Source: Aureibaculum marinum (GTDB taxonomy: Bacteria > Bacteroidota > Bacteroidia > Flavobacteriales > Flavobacteriaceae). From it: a DNA stretch of 64,000 bases. The DNA is taken from contig NZ_RPFJ01000006.1 in assembly GCF_003813905.1 (NCBI RefSeq), positions 124,001 to 188,000 on the forward strand. Reading direction: 5' to 3'. Below are positions 1 to 8,362 of the stretch, piece after piece. A program made the translations under genes and the position numbers. The first letter of the stretch is position 1, and the number at the start of each line of letters is the position of its first letter. Below the pieces are notes generated by a model. The model searched no databases. It saw only the letters and a list, made by a program, of their open reading frames with translations, and was not told where the DNA came from.

Positions 1-48
1 TTGAGAATTACTAACTTCTTAAGTCTATAATTATACTATAGTAATTAG

Positions 49-1491
49 TTAATATTTTAGACATATATTTTTTGCTTCTGTAAAAAAGTGTAACGCTTCA
101 AAACCTCCTTCTCGACCCAAACCGGAGTCTTTTACTCCTCCAAAAGGTGTTCGTAAATCGCGTAACATCCAAGTATTTACCCAAACAATTCCGGTTTTTA
201 ATAAATTAGTAATTCGCATGGTTTTTGATAAATCATTGGTCCATAATGTAGCCGAAAGTCCATATTTTACATCATTAGCTAGTTGCAACGCTTCTTTTTC
301 GTTTTTAAATGGCATTATTGTGACTACTGGACCAAATACTTCTTCTTGATTTATACTACATTTATTAGAACTTACTTCAATTATAGTAGGCTCTAAATAA
401 TATCCATGTTCAGAGTTAGCAATTGAAACTGTTTTACCTCCATGAAGTACAATTCCGTTTTCTTTTTTAGCAATATTTATATAGTCTATTACTTTATTGA
501 GATGCTGTTTAGAAACTAATGCACCAATGTCGGTGTCAGTATCTGATGGATGTCCTACTTTTAATGTTTTTACTTTGGCAACAAAGTCCTTTTTAAATTT
601 CTCATAAATTGATGCTTCTACAAAAATACGACTTCCACACAAACAAATTTGACCTTGATTAGAAAATGAAGAGCGTATTGTTGTTTCTAACATTTTTTCA
701 TAATCGCAATCGGCAAAGATGATGTTAGGGTTTTTACCTCCCAATTCCAATGATAATTTTTTAAACATTGGAGCTGCTATTTTAGCAATAGTTACTCCTG
801 TAGAAGTGCCTCCAGTAAAAGAAATGGCTTTAATATCAGGATGTTTAACTATGGCTTGTCCTGTGGTATTACCCAATCCATGAACAATATTCAATACTCC
901 TTTTGGAAGTCCTGCTTCATTACAAATTTCACCTAATAAATAAGCTGTCATAGGAGTAACTTCACTTGGTTTTGCAATAACACAATTACCAGTGGCTAGT
1001 GCAGGGGCAATCTTCCAAGTAAATAAGTACAACGGAAGATTCCATGGCGAAATACAACCTACAATGCCAATAGGTTGACGCAACGTATAATTGATAGCAT
1101 TTTGCCCAATGCTCTCATGGCTTTCACTAGCAAACTGTGTAATGGCATTGCCATAGAAACGAAAATTACTTGCAGCTCTTGGAATGTCAACAGTTTTAGC
1201 TAATGAGATAGGTTTTCCGTTATCTTTACTTTCTGCTTTAGCAAAGAGATCTAAATTGGCTTCTAATAATTCAGAAATTTTAATAAGAATTCTACTACGC
1301 TTTTCTAAAGTGGTTTGTGACCATTTTGGAAACGCTTTTTTTGCAGCTTCTACAGCTATTTCAATATCTTCTGAAGTTGAGTTGGGAATTTGACCATAAA
1401 CTTCACCATTGGCAGGACAATAATTATCGATCCACCCATTAGAAATTGGGTGCGAATATTCTCCGTTGATGAAGTTTTGAATTTTGGTCAT
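49..1491 (-). CDS. Aldehyde dehydrogenase, probably 2-aminomuconate semialdehyde dehydrogenase
   Basis: A 480-residue NAD(P)-dependent aldehyde dehydrogenase of normal family length. The catalytic Cys283 sits in NQGQIC, the general base Glu249 in LELGG, and the cofactor-loop motif FTGGTSTG near 225-232. It is the last gene of a minus-strand operon with kynureninase and kynurenine 3-monooxygenase. That context points to oxidation of 2-aminomuconate semialdehyde (or a 2-hydroxymuconate semialdehyde-type substrate) in tryptophan ring degradation. The family call is firm; the substrate is inferred from neighbours. Only one base separates it from the gene upstream, so it is surely cotranscribed. 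Confidence 0.9.
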   Translation of the reverse strand: MTKIQNFINGEYSHPISNGWIDNYCPANGEVYGQIPNSTSEDIEIAVEAAKKAFPKWSQTTLEKRSRILIKISELLEANLDLFAKAESKDNGKPISLAKTVDIPRAASNFRFYGNAITQFASESHESIGQNAINYTLRQPIGIVGCISPWNLPLYLFTWKIAPALATGNCVIAKPSEVTPMTAYLLGEICNEAGLPKGVLNIVHGLGNTTGQAIVKHPDIKAISFTGGTSTGVTIAKIAAPMFKKLSLELGGKNPNIIFADCDYEKMLETTIRSSFSNQGQICLCGSRIFVEASIYEKFKKDFVAKVKTLKVGHPSDTDTDIGALVSKQHLNKVIDYINIAKKENGIVLHGGKTVSIANSEHGYYLEPTIIEVSSNKCSINQEEVFGPVVTIMPFKNEKEALQLANDVKYGLSATLWTNDLSKTMRITNLLKTGIVWVNTWMLRDLRTPFGGVKDSGLGREGGFEALHFFTEAKNICLKY

Positions 1492-1492
1492 A

Positions 1493-1882
1493 TTATTCTC
1501 GTATTACTCTAGTTCTTTTTGGTTTATATTTATCAGGAGTAGAAGTGGTACTAAACGCAATTGGAATTGTGAATTTGATTTTATTATAATTTTTACTAAT
1601 GTTCTCATCTGAAATTCCACCACCTATATTTAATAAACCAGCAATTTTTAATCTTCCTTCCAAATCATCTTCTTGCTTGTCTTCAACAGCAACTAAAACG
1701 TCAAAATCAACGTTTTGAACGTATCTAGATCCATCACTTCTCAACAGTTTCTCTCCCGTCTTACCTATTTCTGTTTTTTCTGGGTTTACAATTACACCTT
1801 TATCTTTTAATTCAGTTTGGCTTTCAATAATAGCTTCACTTATTGACGAAATTGTATTCTTAATAAAATCTTTTAAATCCAT
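1493..1882 (-). CDS. Unknown 129-residue protein inside the kynurenine operon
   Basis: A short soluble protein without signal peptide or membrane segment. The N-terminal part (about 1-45) looks helical. The C-terminal part (about 55-118) looks like a beta domain with a Gly-rich turn (LLNIGGGI) and a strand ending FTIPIAF. The layout vaguely recalls small trypco2-type domains, but I cannot assign it. It lies two bases after the RidA-type gene and one base before the dehydrogenase, so it is translated as part of the kynurenine operon. No catalytic motif is visible. A role as an accessory to the pathway is only a guess from position. Confidence 0.75.
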   Translation of the reverse strand: MDLKDFIKNTISSISEAIIESQTELKDKGVIVNPEKTEIGKTGEKLLRSDGSRYVQNVDFDVLVAVEDKQEDDLEGRLKIAGLLNIGGGISDENISKNYNKIKFTIPIAFSTTSTPDKYKPKRTRVIRE

Positions 1883-1884
1883 AA

Positions 1885-2289
1885 TTATAATTTTTTATAA
1901 GCCGTTACTTTAATTTCTACTACCAAGTCTGGATGTGGTAATTGATGTACAGCAACAGTTGTACGCGTAGGTCCTGTTTCTATATCAAAAAACTCGGCAT
2001 AAACTTTATTATAACCAGCAAAATCATTCATGTTTACCAAAAAAGTAGTAACATCAACAATGTCTTTTAGGGTAGCACCTTCATTGGACAAGTTCTGTTC
2101 AATATTTTTTAGTACTTCACGGGTTTGTACTTCAATGTTAAGATGTTTGGTCCCCATTTGGTCAATACTATCAACTCCGGCAATCGTATTGTCTGGTCTT
2201 CGAGAACTTGTGCCTGAAACAAAAATAAAGTCTCCTACACGTTTGGTGTGTGGGTAAGCTCCTCTAGGGGTTACGTTTTTAGTATTCAT
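1885..2289 (-). CDS. RidA/YjgF-family deaminase, probable 2-aminomuconate deaminase
   Basis: A 134-residue protein with the full-length RidA fold: an N-terminal [17 protein letters not shown] strand region and a C-terminal [20 protein letters not shown] segment carrying the Arg that binds the carboxylate in this family. General RidA proteins hydrolyse reactive enamines. In kynurenine operons members act as 2-aminomuconate deaminase, releasing ammonia after the semialdehyde dehydrogenase step. Its place between kynurenine monooxygenase and the aldehyde dehydrogenase supports that specific role. The exact substrate is inferred. Confidence 0.88.
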   Translation of the reverse strand: MNTKNVTPRGAYPHTKRVGDFIFVSGTSSRRPDNTIAGVDSIDQMGTKHLNIEVQTREVLKNIEQNLSNEGATLKDIVDVTTFLVNMNDFAGYNKVYAEFFDIETGPTRTTVAVHQLPHPDLVVEIKVTAYKKL

Positions 2290-2342
2290 AATTTTTTGTT
2301 TTAATAACTCTTAAGGGTGCATTCCCTGTGACAATTTATACT

Positions 2343-3758
2343 TTAAAGTTTTAAATTTCTGGCAATTTTATCTTCTTCTATAATCTCTTCAGTTTCCTTT
2401 TGTATTTTATTTAAAATTACAGCTAATTCTTCTTTTGTTGTGTTTTTAGATATTGAAATATCATGATCTGCAATCATATTTAACAAAGCTTTGTCTTGTG
2501 CTCTTCCTTGGGTCATCGCTTTATAATAACCAATATTTTCATTAAAAGTGACCAATGAATATTTTGAAGAATATTCAGTTGGAAAGTTTTTTTCTAAGGC
2601 CATTTCCAACTTACGCTTTTCTCTAAAGATAGCATTGTTTACGTGACCTTTCATTTCATGAAAATTATCAATGGCTAAATCGGCAATGGCATCAGTATCT
2701 ATTTTTCTAGATTTTTCAAAAGCTTTAAAAATACTTTCCCAATCTTTACCGTCATCTAAAAACTTGTCAAATTCTACAACATCTTCAAAAGAAGCATTCA
2801 TTCCTTGACCATAAAAAGGGACAATAGCATGGGCGGCATCTCCTAATAATAGCGTATTACTTTTAAAATGCCAAGGAGAACATTTTATGGTGCCTAAAGG
2901 AGAAGTAGGGTTAGTAAAGAAATTATCAACCAAATTAGGCATTAAGTCTAACGCATCTTTAAAGTATTTTTTAAAAAAATCTAATACACGTTCTTTAGTA
3001 GTTAAATTATTGAAATTATATTCACCTTCGTTGTAACTTAAAAATAGCGTTACGGTAAAACTTCCATCTAAATTTGGTAGAGCAATAAGCATAAAAGAAT
3101 TTCTTCCCCAAATATGTAGGGCATTTTTATACGTTTTAAATTCTCCATTTTCGGTTGGAGGAATACTTAATTCTTTATAGCCATGTGTAAGGTAATTTTG
3201 ACTAAAACTAAATAAGAACTTTTTACCTAAATAATAACTTTTTCTCAAAATCGATCCCGCACCATCAGCACCAAAAATCACATCTGCTTTTTCTACAATA
3301 TTAGTTTTAGTTTCGTATTGATAAAAATGAGCAGTGGTATTTTCAAAATCTACATTGGTACATTTATGATTAAAATAAATTGTTACATTAGGTAATGCTT
3401 CAGCCTCGTTAAGTAACAAAGCATTTAAATCACCTCGAGAGATTGAGTTGATATATTCGTTATCTCTTCCACTATAAGGTGCTAGTATTGTATTGCCTTT
3501 TTCATCGTGTAACATTCTGCCCTTCATAGGGATACATAGAGGTTCGACTTTTTTGTCTATACCTACAAGTTGCATTGCTTTTATACCTCGATCTGAAAAT
3601 GCAAGATTTATTGATCTTCCTGAACTGATATCTACTTTTCTTAAGTCGGGGCGTTTTTCATAAACGGTTACTTTATAGCCTCTTTGACCTAAACGTAATG
3701 CGAGGAGTGAGCCACATAAGCCTGCACCGATAATTATAACATTATTTTGTTTAATCAT
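2343..3758 (-). CDS. kmo: Kynurenine 3-monooxygenase
   Basis: A 471-residue class A flavoprotein hydroxylase that converts kynurenine to 3-hydroxykynurenine with NADPH and oxygen. It has an N-terminal FAD dinucleotide fold (IIGAGLCGS, about residues 9-17), a GADGAGS motif near the middle, and the second FAD motif LLLGDAAHAIVPFYGQG, which is typical of KMO. Its start overlaps the end of kynureninase by eight bases, indicating translational coupling. Length and motifs match bacterial and eukaryotic KMO closely. No membrane-anchor tail stands out at the C-terminus. Confidence 0.94.
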   Translation of the reverse strand: MIKQNNVIIIGAGLCGSLLALRLGQRGYKVTVYEKRPDLRKVDISSGRSINLAFSDRGIKAMQLVGIDKKVEPLCIPMKGRMLHDEKGNTILAPYSGRDNEYINSISRGDLNALLLNEAEALPNVTIYFNHKCTNVDFENTTAHFYQYETKTNIVEKADVIFGADGAGSILRKSYYLGKKFLFSFSQNYLTHGYKELSIPPTENGEFKTYKNALHIWGRNSFMLIALPNLDGSFTVTLFLSYNEGEYNFNNLTTKERVLDFFKKYFKDALDLMPNLVDNFFTNPTSPLGTIKCSPWHFKSNTLLLGDAAHAIVPFYGQGMNASFEDVVEFDKFLDDGKDWESIFKAFEKSRKIDTDAIADLAIDNFHEMKGHVNNAIFREKRKLEMALEKNFPTEYSSKYSLVTFNENIGYYKAMTQGRAQDKALLNMIADHDISISKNTTKEELAVILNKIQKETEEIIEEDKIARNLKL

Positions 3759-5022
3759 TTAAAATAGTTTTCAATTTTTCTACCATATAATAAACATCTT
3801 GATAAGAATTATATAAAGGAACGGGAGCACAGCGAATAACATCAGGTTCTCTCCAATCACTAATAACACCACCTTTTGTTAGTTTTTTATGTAATGTTTT
3901 ATCGGCATTTTTAACTTGAATGGATAATTGACATCCTCGTTCAGAGGGATTAGAAGGAGTAATTATTTTAATATTAGAATTATTCAGTTTATTTAATAAA
4001 AATTCAAAGTACCCAGTTAGTTTTTTCGACTTCTCTACTAATTTATCCATTCCTATTTCTGCAAATATATCTAAAGAAGCTTTTATTGCTGCCATTGATA
4101 AAATAGGAGGATTACTTAGTTGCCAGCCTTCTGCACCAGGCAGTTGGTCAAATTCATCACGCATGTCAAATCGTTTTTCTTTGTTGTGGCTCCACCATCC
4201 AGTAAATCTATTAAGTTCACGATTGTGAGCATGGCGTTCATGAACAAAACAGCCTGCCAAACTTCCTGGACCCGAATTTAAATATTTGTAAGTACACCAA
4301 ACGGCAAAATCAGCACCTGAATCATGTAAATTCAATTTGACATTTCCGGCACCATGAGCACAATCAAAACCAACCATAGAATCATAAAAATGAGCCAAGG
4401 ATGCAATTCGTTTTAAATCGAAAAATTGCCCGGTGTAATAGTTAATTCCACCAATAAGAGTTAATGCAATTTGATCTCCATACAAATCAAAAATAGCTTC
4501 TAAATCATCATATCTGGCTAATTCACTTCCTTTTCTAGGTTTCCATAAGATGAGCCCATCTTTTTCGTCTATTCCATGATGTCTCAACTGAGACTCTACA
4601 GCAAATTTATCAGAAGGGAAGGCATCAGCTTCAATCAATATTTTATATTTTGTTTTGGTGGGCTTGTAAAAAGACACCATCATAAAGTGCAAATTAGCTG
4701 TTAACGTATTCATAACTATAACCTCTATTGGTTTTGCACCAACAATATTAGCCATGTTTTCTGTTAAGAGTTCATGATAATGTAGCCAAGGGTTTTTAGC
4801 TTCAGTATGACCTTCAACACCTAACTCAGCCCAATCTTTAAGTTCTTGATTGATATGAGATTGTGTTGTTTTTGGTTGCAAACCTAATGAGTTTCCTGTA
4901 AAGTAAATGAGTTCGTTTCCCGCTTCATCTTTTGGAATGTGAAACTGATTTCTGTAAGAAGATAATTTATCCGCTTTATCTTCTGATTGAGCATATTCTA
5001 ATCCTAATTGATAATCTGACAA
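3751..5022 (-). CDS. kynU: Kynureninase
   Basis: A 423-residue PLP-dependent hydrolase of the aspartate aminotransferase fold that cleaves kynurenine or 3-hydroxykynurenine to anthranilate or 3-hydroxyanthranilate plus alanine. The PLP lysine is Lys246 in WCTYKYLNSGPG, and the cofactor Asp lies in GFDCAHGAGN (about 218-227). It is the first gene of the minus-strand operon and overlaps the monooxygenase by eight bases. With the following genes it suggests degradation of tryptophan through 3-hydroxyanthranilate. The ring-opening dioxygenase and the decarboxylase are not in the window. Confidence 0.95.
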   Translation of the reverse strand: MSDYQLGLEYAQSEDKADKLSSYRNQFHIPKDEAGNELIYFTGNSLGLQPKTTQSHINQELKDWAELGVEGHTEAKNPWLHYHELLTENMANIVGAKPIEVIVMNTLTANLHFMMVSFYKPTKTKYKILIEADAFPSDKFAVESQLRHHGIDEKDGLILWKPRKGSELARYDDLEAIFDLYGDQIALTLIGGINYYTGQFFDLKRIASLAHFYDSMVGFDCAHGAGNVKLNLHDSGADFAVWCTYKYLNSGPGSLAGCFVHERHAHNRELNRFTGWWSHNKEKRFDMRDEFDQLPGAEGWQLSNPPILSMAAIKASLDIFAEIGMDKLVEKSKKLTGYFEFLLNKLNNSNIKIITPSNPSERGCQLSIQVKNADKTLHKKLTKGGVISDWREPDVIRCAPVPLYNSYQDVYYMVEKLKTILND

Positions 5023-5045
5023 GGTTATAAATTTTAAGGGTTAAA

Positions 5046-5053
5046 CAAAAATA
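5046..5053 (-). promoter_or_regulatory. Candidate -7 promoter element for the kynurenine operon
   Basis: On the minus strand this reads TATTTTTG, matching the Bacteroidota -7 consensus TAnnTTTG, 23 bases before the kynU start. No clear TTTG element is seen at the usual upstream distance, so this is a weak, position-based call. Confidence 0.33.
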
Positions 5054-5100
5054 AGGATTTAAAAACTAAATAAGTTGTTAGATTAATATATATTCGTGTA

Positions 5101-6399
5101 ATGAAAAAAATACTACTATCCTTCTTTTTGTTTAGTTCTATCTTGGTTTCCCAAGAGTCTAAGACTACGGTGTTAAAAATAAAAAAACAAATTAAAAAGA
5201 CTTATGTTTCAGAGATTTTAAAAGTTGAGCAAATTGCCAATAACCCTTTTGTAGCTTTTTCTATTCGTTTAACAGGGCATTCTATTTTAAGTTCTATTGA
5301 AGCTGCCTATTATAAAGATTTTAATGGAAATTGGAAAATATTTCCTATTGATGAAAATAATTTTGAGGTTAATAATTGGCATGCCATGACCTATTTAGAT
5401 ACTCAGATTGAACAAACGCAAGTAAAAATAGTTTTTACAGAATCTACTTCATTTGACAATATTAAATTCAATTTTTATTACCCTTATAAAACTGAGTTTT
5501 TAGAAAAAAAAGTACAAAAGAAAAGTAGTGATATAGAAAGTGTCAGAACTAAAACGTTAGCTTCTTGTAATTGTGCATCGCCAACAGTTATTACAAGAGC
5601 TGGATGGTGCCCAAACAATGATTGCCCTCCAAATGCTTATCCGAATGCTACTGACGTTAAATTTTTGATAGTCCATCATACGGCAGGTTCAAATACTTCT
5701 AGTGATTGGGCCGCAGTTGTGCGTTCTATATGGAATTATCATGTGAATTCTAATGGTTGGTCTGATATTGGATATAATTTTTTATTGGATAAAGAAGGGA
5801 ATATTTATGAAGGGAGAGAAGATGATACTACAGGGGCTCATTTTTCAGGGCATAATAGTGGAACCTCGGGAGTTTCTTTAATGGGAACCTATACAACAGT
5901 TACTCCTACAACCGTTATGATTGATTCTTTAAAAAAGCTATTGGCATGGAAAGCGTGTGTAAAAAATATTGATCCTACAGCAACGAGTTATCATGCTTCT
6001 TCAGGATCGTATATTAAAACAATATCCGGACACAGAGATGGAGGAAGTACTGAATGTCCAGGTCAAAAAGTTTATGATTTGTTGCCAACCATTAGAACAG
6101 GTGTTAATAGTATAATGGATAGTTGTAACACCTTAGGTGTTGATAATCAATTGTTAAATAAGGTAAATGTTTATCCTAATCCTTTTAGTGATAAAATTAC
6201 AATTGAAACATCTTTATTAGATAATGAGTTTTTGAAAATAGAATGTTTTGATATTGCAGGTAAGATGGTTTATGAAAATGAAGATGTTGTAACTAATAAT
6301 ATGTCTGAGGTTGATTTATCGTTTTTGTCAACTGGTATTTATTGGTTGAAATTGAAAATAAATAATAAAATAGCCAATTATAAACTGATAAAAAACTAA
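5101..6399 (+). CDS. Secreted N-acetylmuramoyl-L-alanine amidase with type IX sorting tail
   Basis: A 432-residue exported protein. It has a signal peptide (about 1-17, ending near SQE) and a PGRP/amidase-2 domain (about 180-345). Zinc-ligand motifs are FLIVHHTAG and GHRDGGSTECPG, with the substrate-cleft segment YHVNSNGWSDIGYN between them. The C-terminal 75 residues (from VYPNPFSD to NYKLIKN) form a Por-type sorting domain, so the protein should leave the cell through the type IX system. It would cleave the amide between muramic acid and L-Ala. The 90-160 region resembles the N-terminal beta domain often seen before this catalytic domain. Confidence 0.92.
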   Translation: MKKILLSFFLFSSILVSQESKTTVLKIKKQIKKTYVSEILKVEQIANNPFVAFSIRLTGHSILSSIEAAYYKDFNGNWKIFPIDENNFEVNNWHAMTYLDTQIEQTQVKIVFTESTSFDNIKFNFYYPYKTEFLEKKVQKKSSDIESVRTKTLASCNCASPTVITRAGWCPNNDCPPNAYPNATDVKFLIVHHTAGSNTSSDWAAVVRSIWNYHVNSNGWSDIGYNFLLDKEGNIYEGREDDTTGAHFSGHNSGTSGVSLMGTYTTVTPTTVMIDSLKKLLAWKACVKNIDPTATSYHASSGSYIKTISGHRDGGSTECPGQKVYDLLPTIRTGVNSIMDSCNTLGVDNQLLNKVNVYPNPFSDKITIETSLLDNEFLKIECFDIAGKMVYENEDVVTNNMSEVDLSFLSTGIYWLKLKINNKIANYKLIKN

Positions 6400-6425
6400 T
6401 TTTGGTAAAAATAAAAACTCAATTA

Positions 6426-7031
6426 ATGAAAAAACAAGCACTAGTGTTCGTGTTTCTTTTAGTAACCTCAATAAATTATGCTCAGAAACCTAAAACTATT
6501 GAAGGTAAAACTAAAGATTTAAAAGGAATTACTTCTTATAATTTAGAATTTGATTATTCAGATGTGCAAATTCCTAAATACGATTCGGAAGAAGAATTTT
6601 TAAAGGATAAGATGGCTAAAAGAGAAGAAAAAGAAGCAGGCACAGGAGAAAAATTTAAAGAGTCTTGGTTTGCTGATCGTGAAAATAGATATGAACCTAA
6701 GTTTATTGAATCTTTTAATAAAAGGTTTACGGATGGTGAGATGAAGGCAGATAAAGAAATGACAGAAGCTAAGTATACTATTAAAATACATACTACGAAG
6801 TTGTATGCTGGGTATAATGTTGGAGTTTGGAGGCAGAACGCTGAAATAGACGCAGTATTAACGGTTTATGAAACTGAAAATCCATCTACTGTTTTATGGT
6901 CTGGTAAATATGCCAAAGTTCAAGGATATGGAGCTATGGGAAACGATTATAATTCTGGATATAGAATTTCAGAATGTTATGCCAAACTAGCTAAAGAATT
7001 TACGAAATTACTCAAAAAGGCTTCTAAATAA
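6426..7031 (+). CDS. Secreted protein of unknown function
   Basis: About 201 residues. I place the start at the ATG at 6426 because it gives a clean signal peptide (MKKQALVFVFLL...NYAQ); an in-frame TTG eight codons upstream would put a charged stretch ahead of it. The mature part has a Lys/Glu-rich segment (about 50-75) and a later beta-rich part with AEIDAVLTVYET and WSGKYAKVQG, resembling periplasmic lipocalin-like or DUF4136-like proteins, but I do not recognise a family securely. It follows the amidase by 26 bases and is probably cotranscribed with it. Confidence 0.75.
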   Translation: MKKQALVFVFLLVTSINYAQKPKTIEGKTKDLKGITSYNLEFDYSDVQIPKYDSEEEFLKDKMAKREEKEAGTGEKFKESWFADRENRYEPKFIESFNKRFTDGEMKADKEMTEAKYTIKIHTTKLYAGYNVGVWRQNAEIDAVLTVYETENPSTVLWSGKYAKVQGYGAMGNDYNSGYRISECYAKLAKEFTKLLKKASK

Positions 7032-7034
7032 ATT

Positions 7035-8270
7035 TTATTGTTGAGACTCCATTCTAATTAAATGAGCCATAGAACTTACCGCTCTATCATGTTTTTTTAC
7101 AAATGGATTGGTTTCATCCCAAACATAACCGGCTAAAACCGCACATATTTTTTCTTTTATTTCAGGGTTTTCAGGTCTGTGAAAAAATAAGGTTTGTAAG
7201 TTTTCTGTGTACCATTCTTTTACATAGGAAGAAAATACATCAACCCCTTTTTTAATGTGATTTGTATATTCATTTTCCCAGTCTACTTTTTCTCCATTGA
7301 GTTGGCGAGCCACTAATTTTGCTGCAACCAATGAAGACTCTGTAGCAAATGCAACACCCGATGAAAATACAGGGTCTAAAAATTCAGAACTGTTTCCTGT
7401 TAAAGCATAACCCTCACCATAAAGTTGTTTTACCGATTTTGAATAGTTTTTTATACAGATAGGGTCAAATAGAAAATCAACACCCTTAAAACGGTTGTAG
7501 TAATGCTTAGAAAGTTTAAGCATTTCTGAGAGCATTTCTGTGGTATTTCCTTTATAAGATTCAATAAATTCGGTTGGACCTACTACGCCAATGCTAGTAT
7601 TTCCATTAGAAAATGGTATTACCCAAATCCAAACTTGAGGTTTCACCACATCAAAAGTAATTATAGTACCTTCTTTGCCTAGTGGTCTATTACTATCTTT
7701 TACGTGGGTAAAAATAGAGGAGTGTTTGGGTAGAGGTGATGGTTTTTCTAAATCTAACAACCTTGGCAATACACGTCCATATCCACTAGAATCAATCACA
7801 AATTTGGCATTGATTGTTTTTTCGTTGCCCTGATTATCTTTTATTGTAGTTTTTGAATTTGTGCCTTCAAACTTAATGTCAGTAACAGCCCATTCAAAAG
7901 CAATATCAACTCCTTTTCTTATGATTTCATCAGCTAAGGCTTTGTCAAAATCAGCTCTTGGTACTTGCCAAGTCCAATTCCAACCTTCCGTATATTTTTT
8001 ACTAAAATCAAAAAGACAGACTTCTTCGTTTCGAATAAATCTAGCTCCTTTTTTCTTTTCAAAGTTCATAGCTTCTAAGCAATCTAAAAGCCCAACCTCT
8101 TTAAAATGCTCCATAGAGCGTGGTAATAAACTTTCTCCAATAACAAATCTTGGGAATTTAGACTTTTCTATCACCTGTACCGTCAGGCCTTTTTGATGTA
8201 AATAAGCAGCAGAAACACAGCCTGAAGGACCGGCACCAATAATTAAAACGTCTACACTTTTTGTATTCAT
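7035..8270 (-). CDS. Flavin-dependent halogenase-like enzyme of the pigment cluster
   Basis: A 411-residue FAD enzyme. It has the FAD-binding GAGPSG (12-17), GESLLP (45-50), a lysine-rich FEKKKGARF (70-78) at the place of the catalytic halogenase Lys, and WIWVIP (214-219), an exact fit to the WxWxIP signature of flavin-dependent halogenases. Flexirubin pigments are known to carry ring chlorine in some flavobacteria, so chlorination of the tyrosine-derived or resorcinol ring is the likely role. It is transcribed divergently from the tyrosine ammonia-lyase across 92 bases. A reductase of the geranylgeranyl reductase type is the main alternative. It would need a separate flavin reductase, and none is seen here. 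Confidence 0.82.
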   Translation of the reverse strand: MNTKSVDVLIIGAGPSGCVSAAYLHQKGLTVQVIEKSKFPRFVIGESLLPRSMEHFKEVGLLDCLEAMNFEKKKGARFIRNEEVCLFDFSKKYTEGWNWTWQVPRADFDKALADEIIRKGVDIAFEWAVTDIKFEGTNSKTTIKDNQGNEKTINAKFVIDSSGYGRVLPRLLDLEKPSPLPKHSSIFTHVKDSNRPLGKEGTIITFDVVKPQVWIWVIPFSNGNTSIGVVGPTEFIESYKGNTTEMLSEMLKLSKHYYNRFKGVDFLFDPICIKNYSKSVKQLYGEGYALTGNSSEFLDPVFSSGVAFATESSLVAAKLVARQLNGEKVDWENEYTNHIKKGVDVFSSYVKEWYTENLQTLFFHRPENPEIKEKICAVLAGYVWDETNPFVKKHDRAVSSMAHLIRMESQQ

Positions 8271-8303
8271 TATTATTTTTAACTAAGTTTTGTGTAAAAA
8301 TAT

Positions 8304-8311
8304 TAAATTTG
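8304..8311 (+). promoter_or_regulatory. Candidate -7 promoter element for the ammonia-lyase gene
   Basis: TAAATTTG fits TAnnTTTG, 51 bases before the ammonia-lyase start in the divergent region shared with the halogenase gene. A TTTTG at 8288-8292 is too close to serve as the usual upstream element, so the call is tentative. Confidence 0.35.
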
Positions 8312-8362
8312 TCGCATCATTAGAATATAAAAGTGAATTATTTATCAATAAACCAGCGTTGA

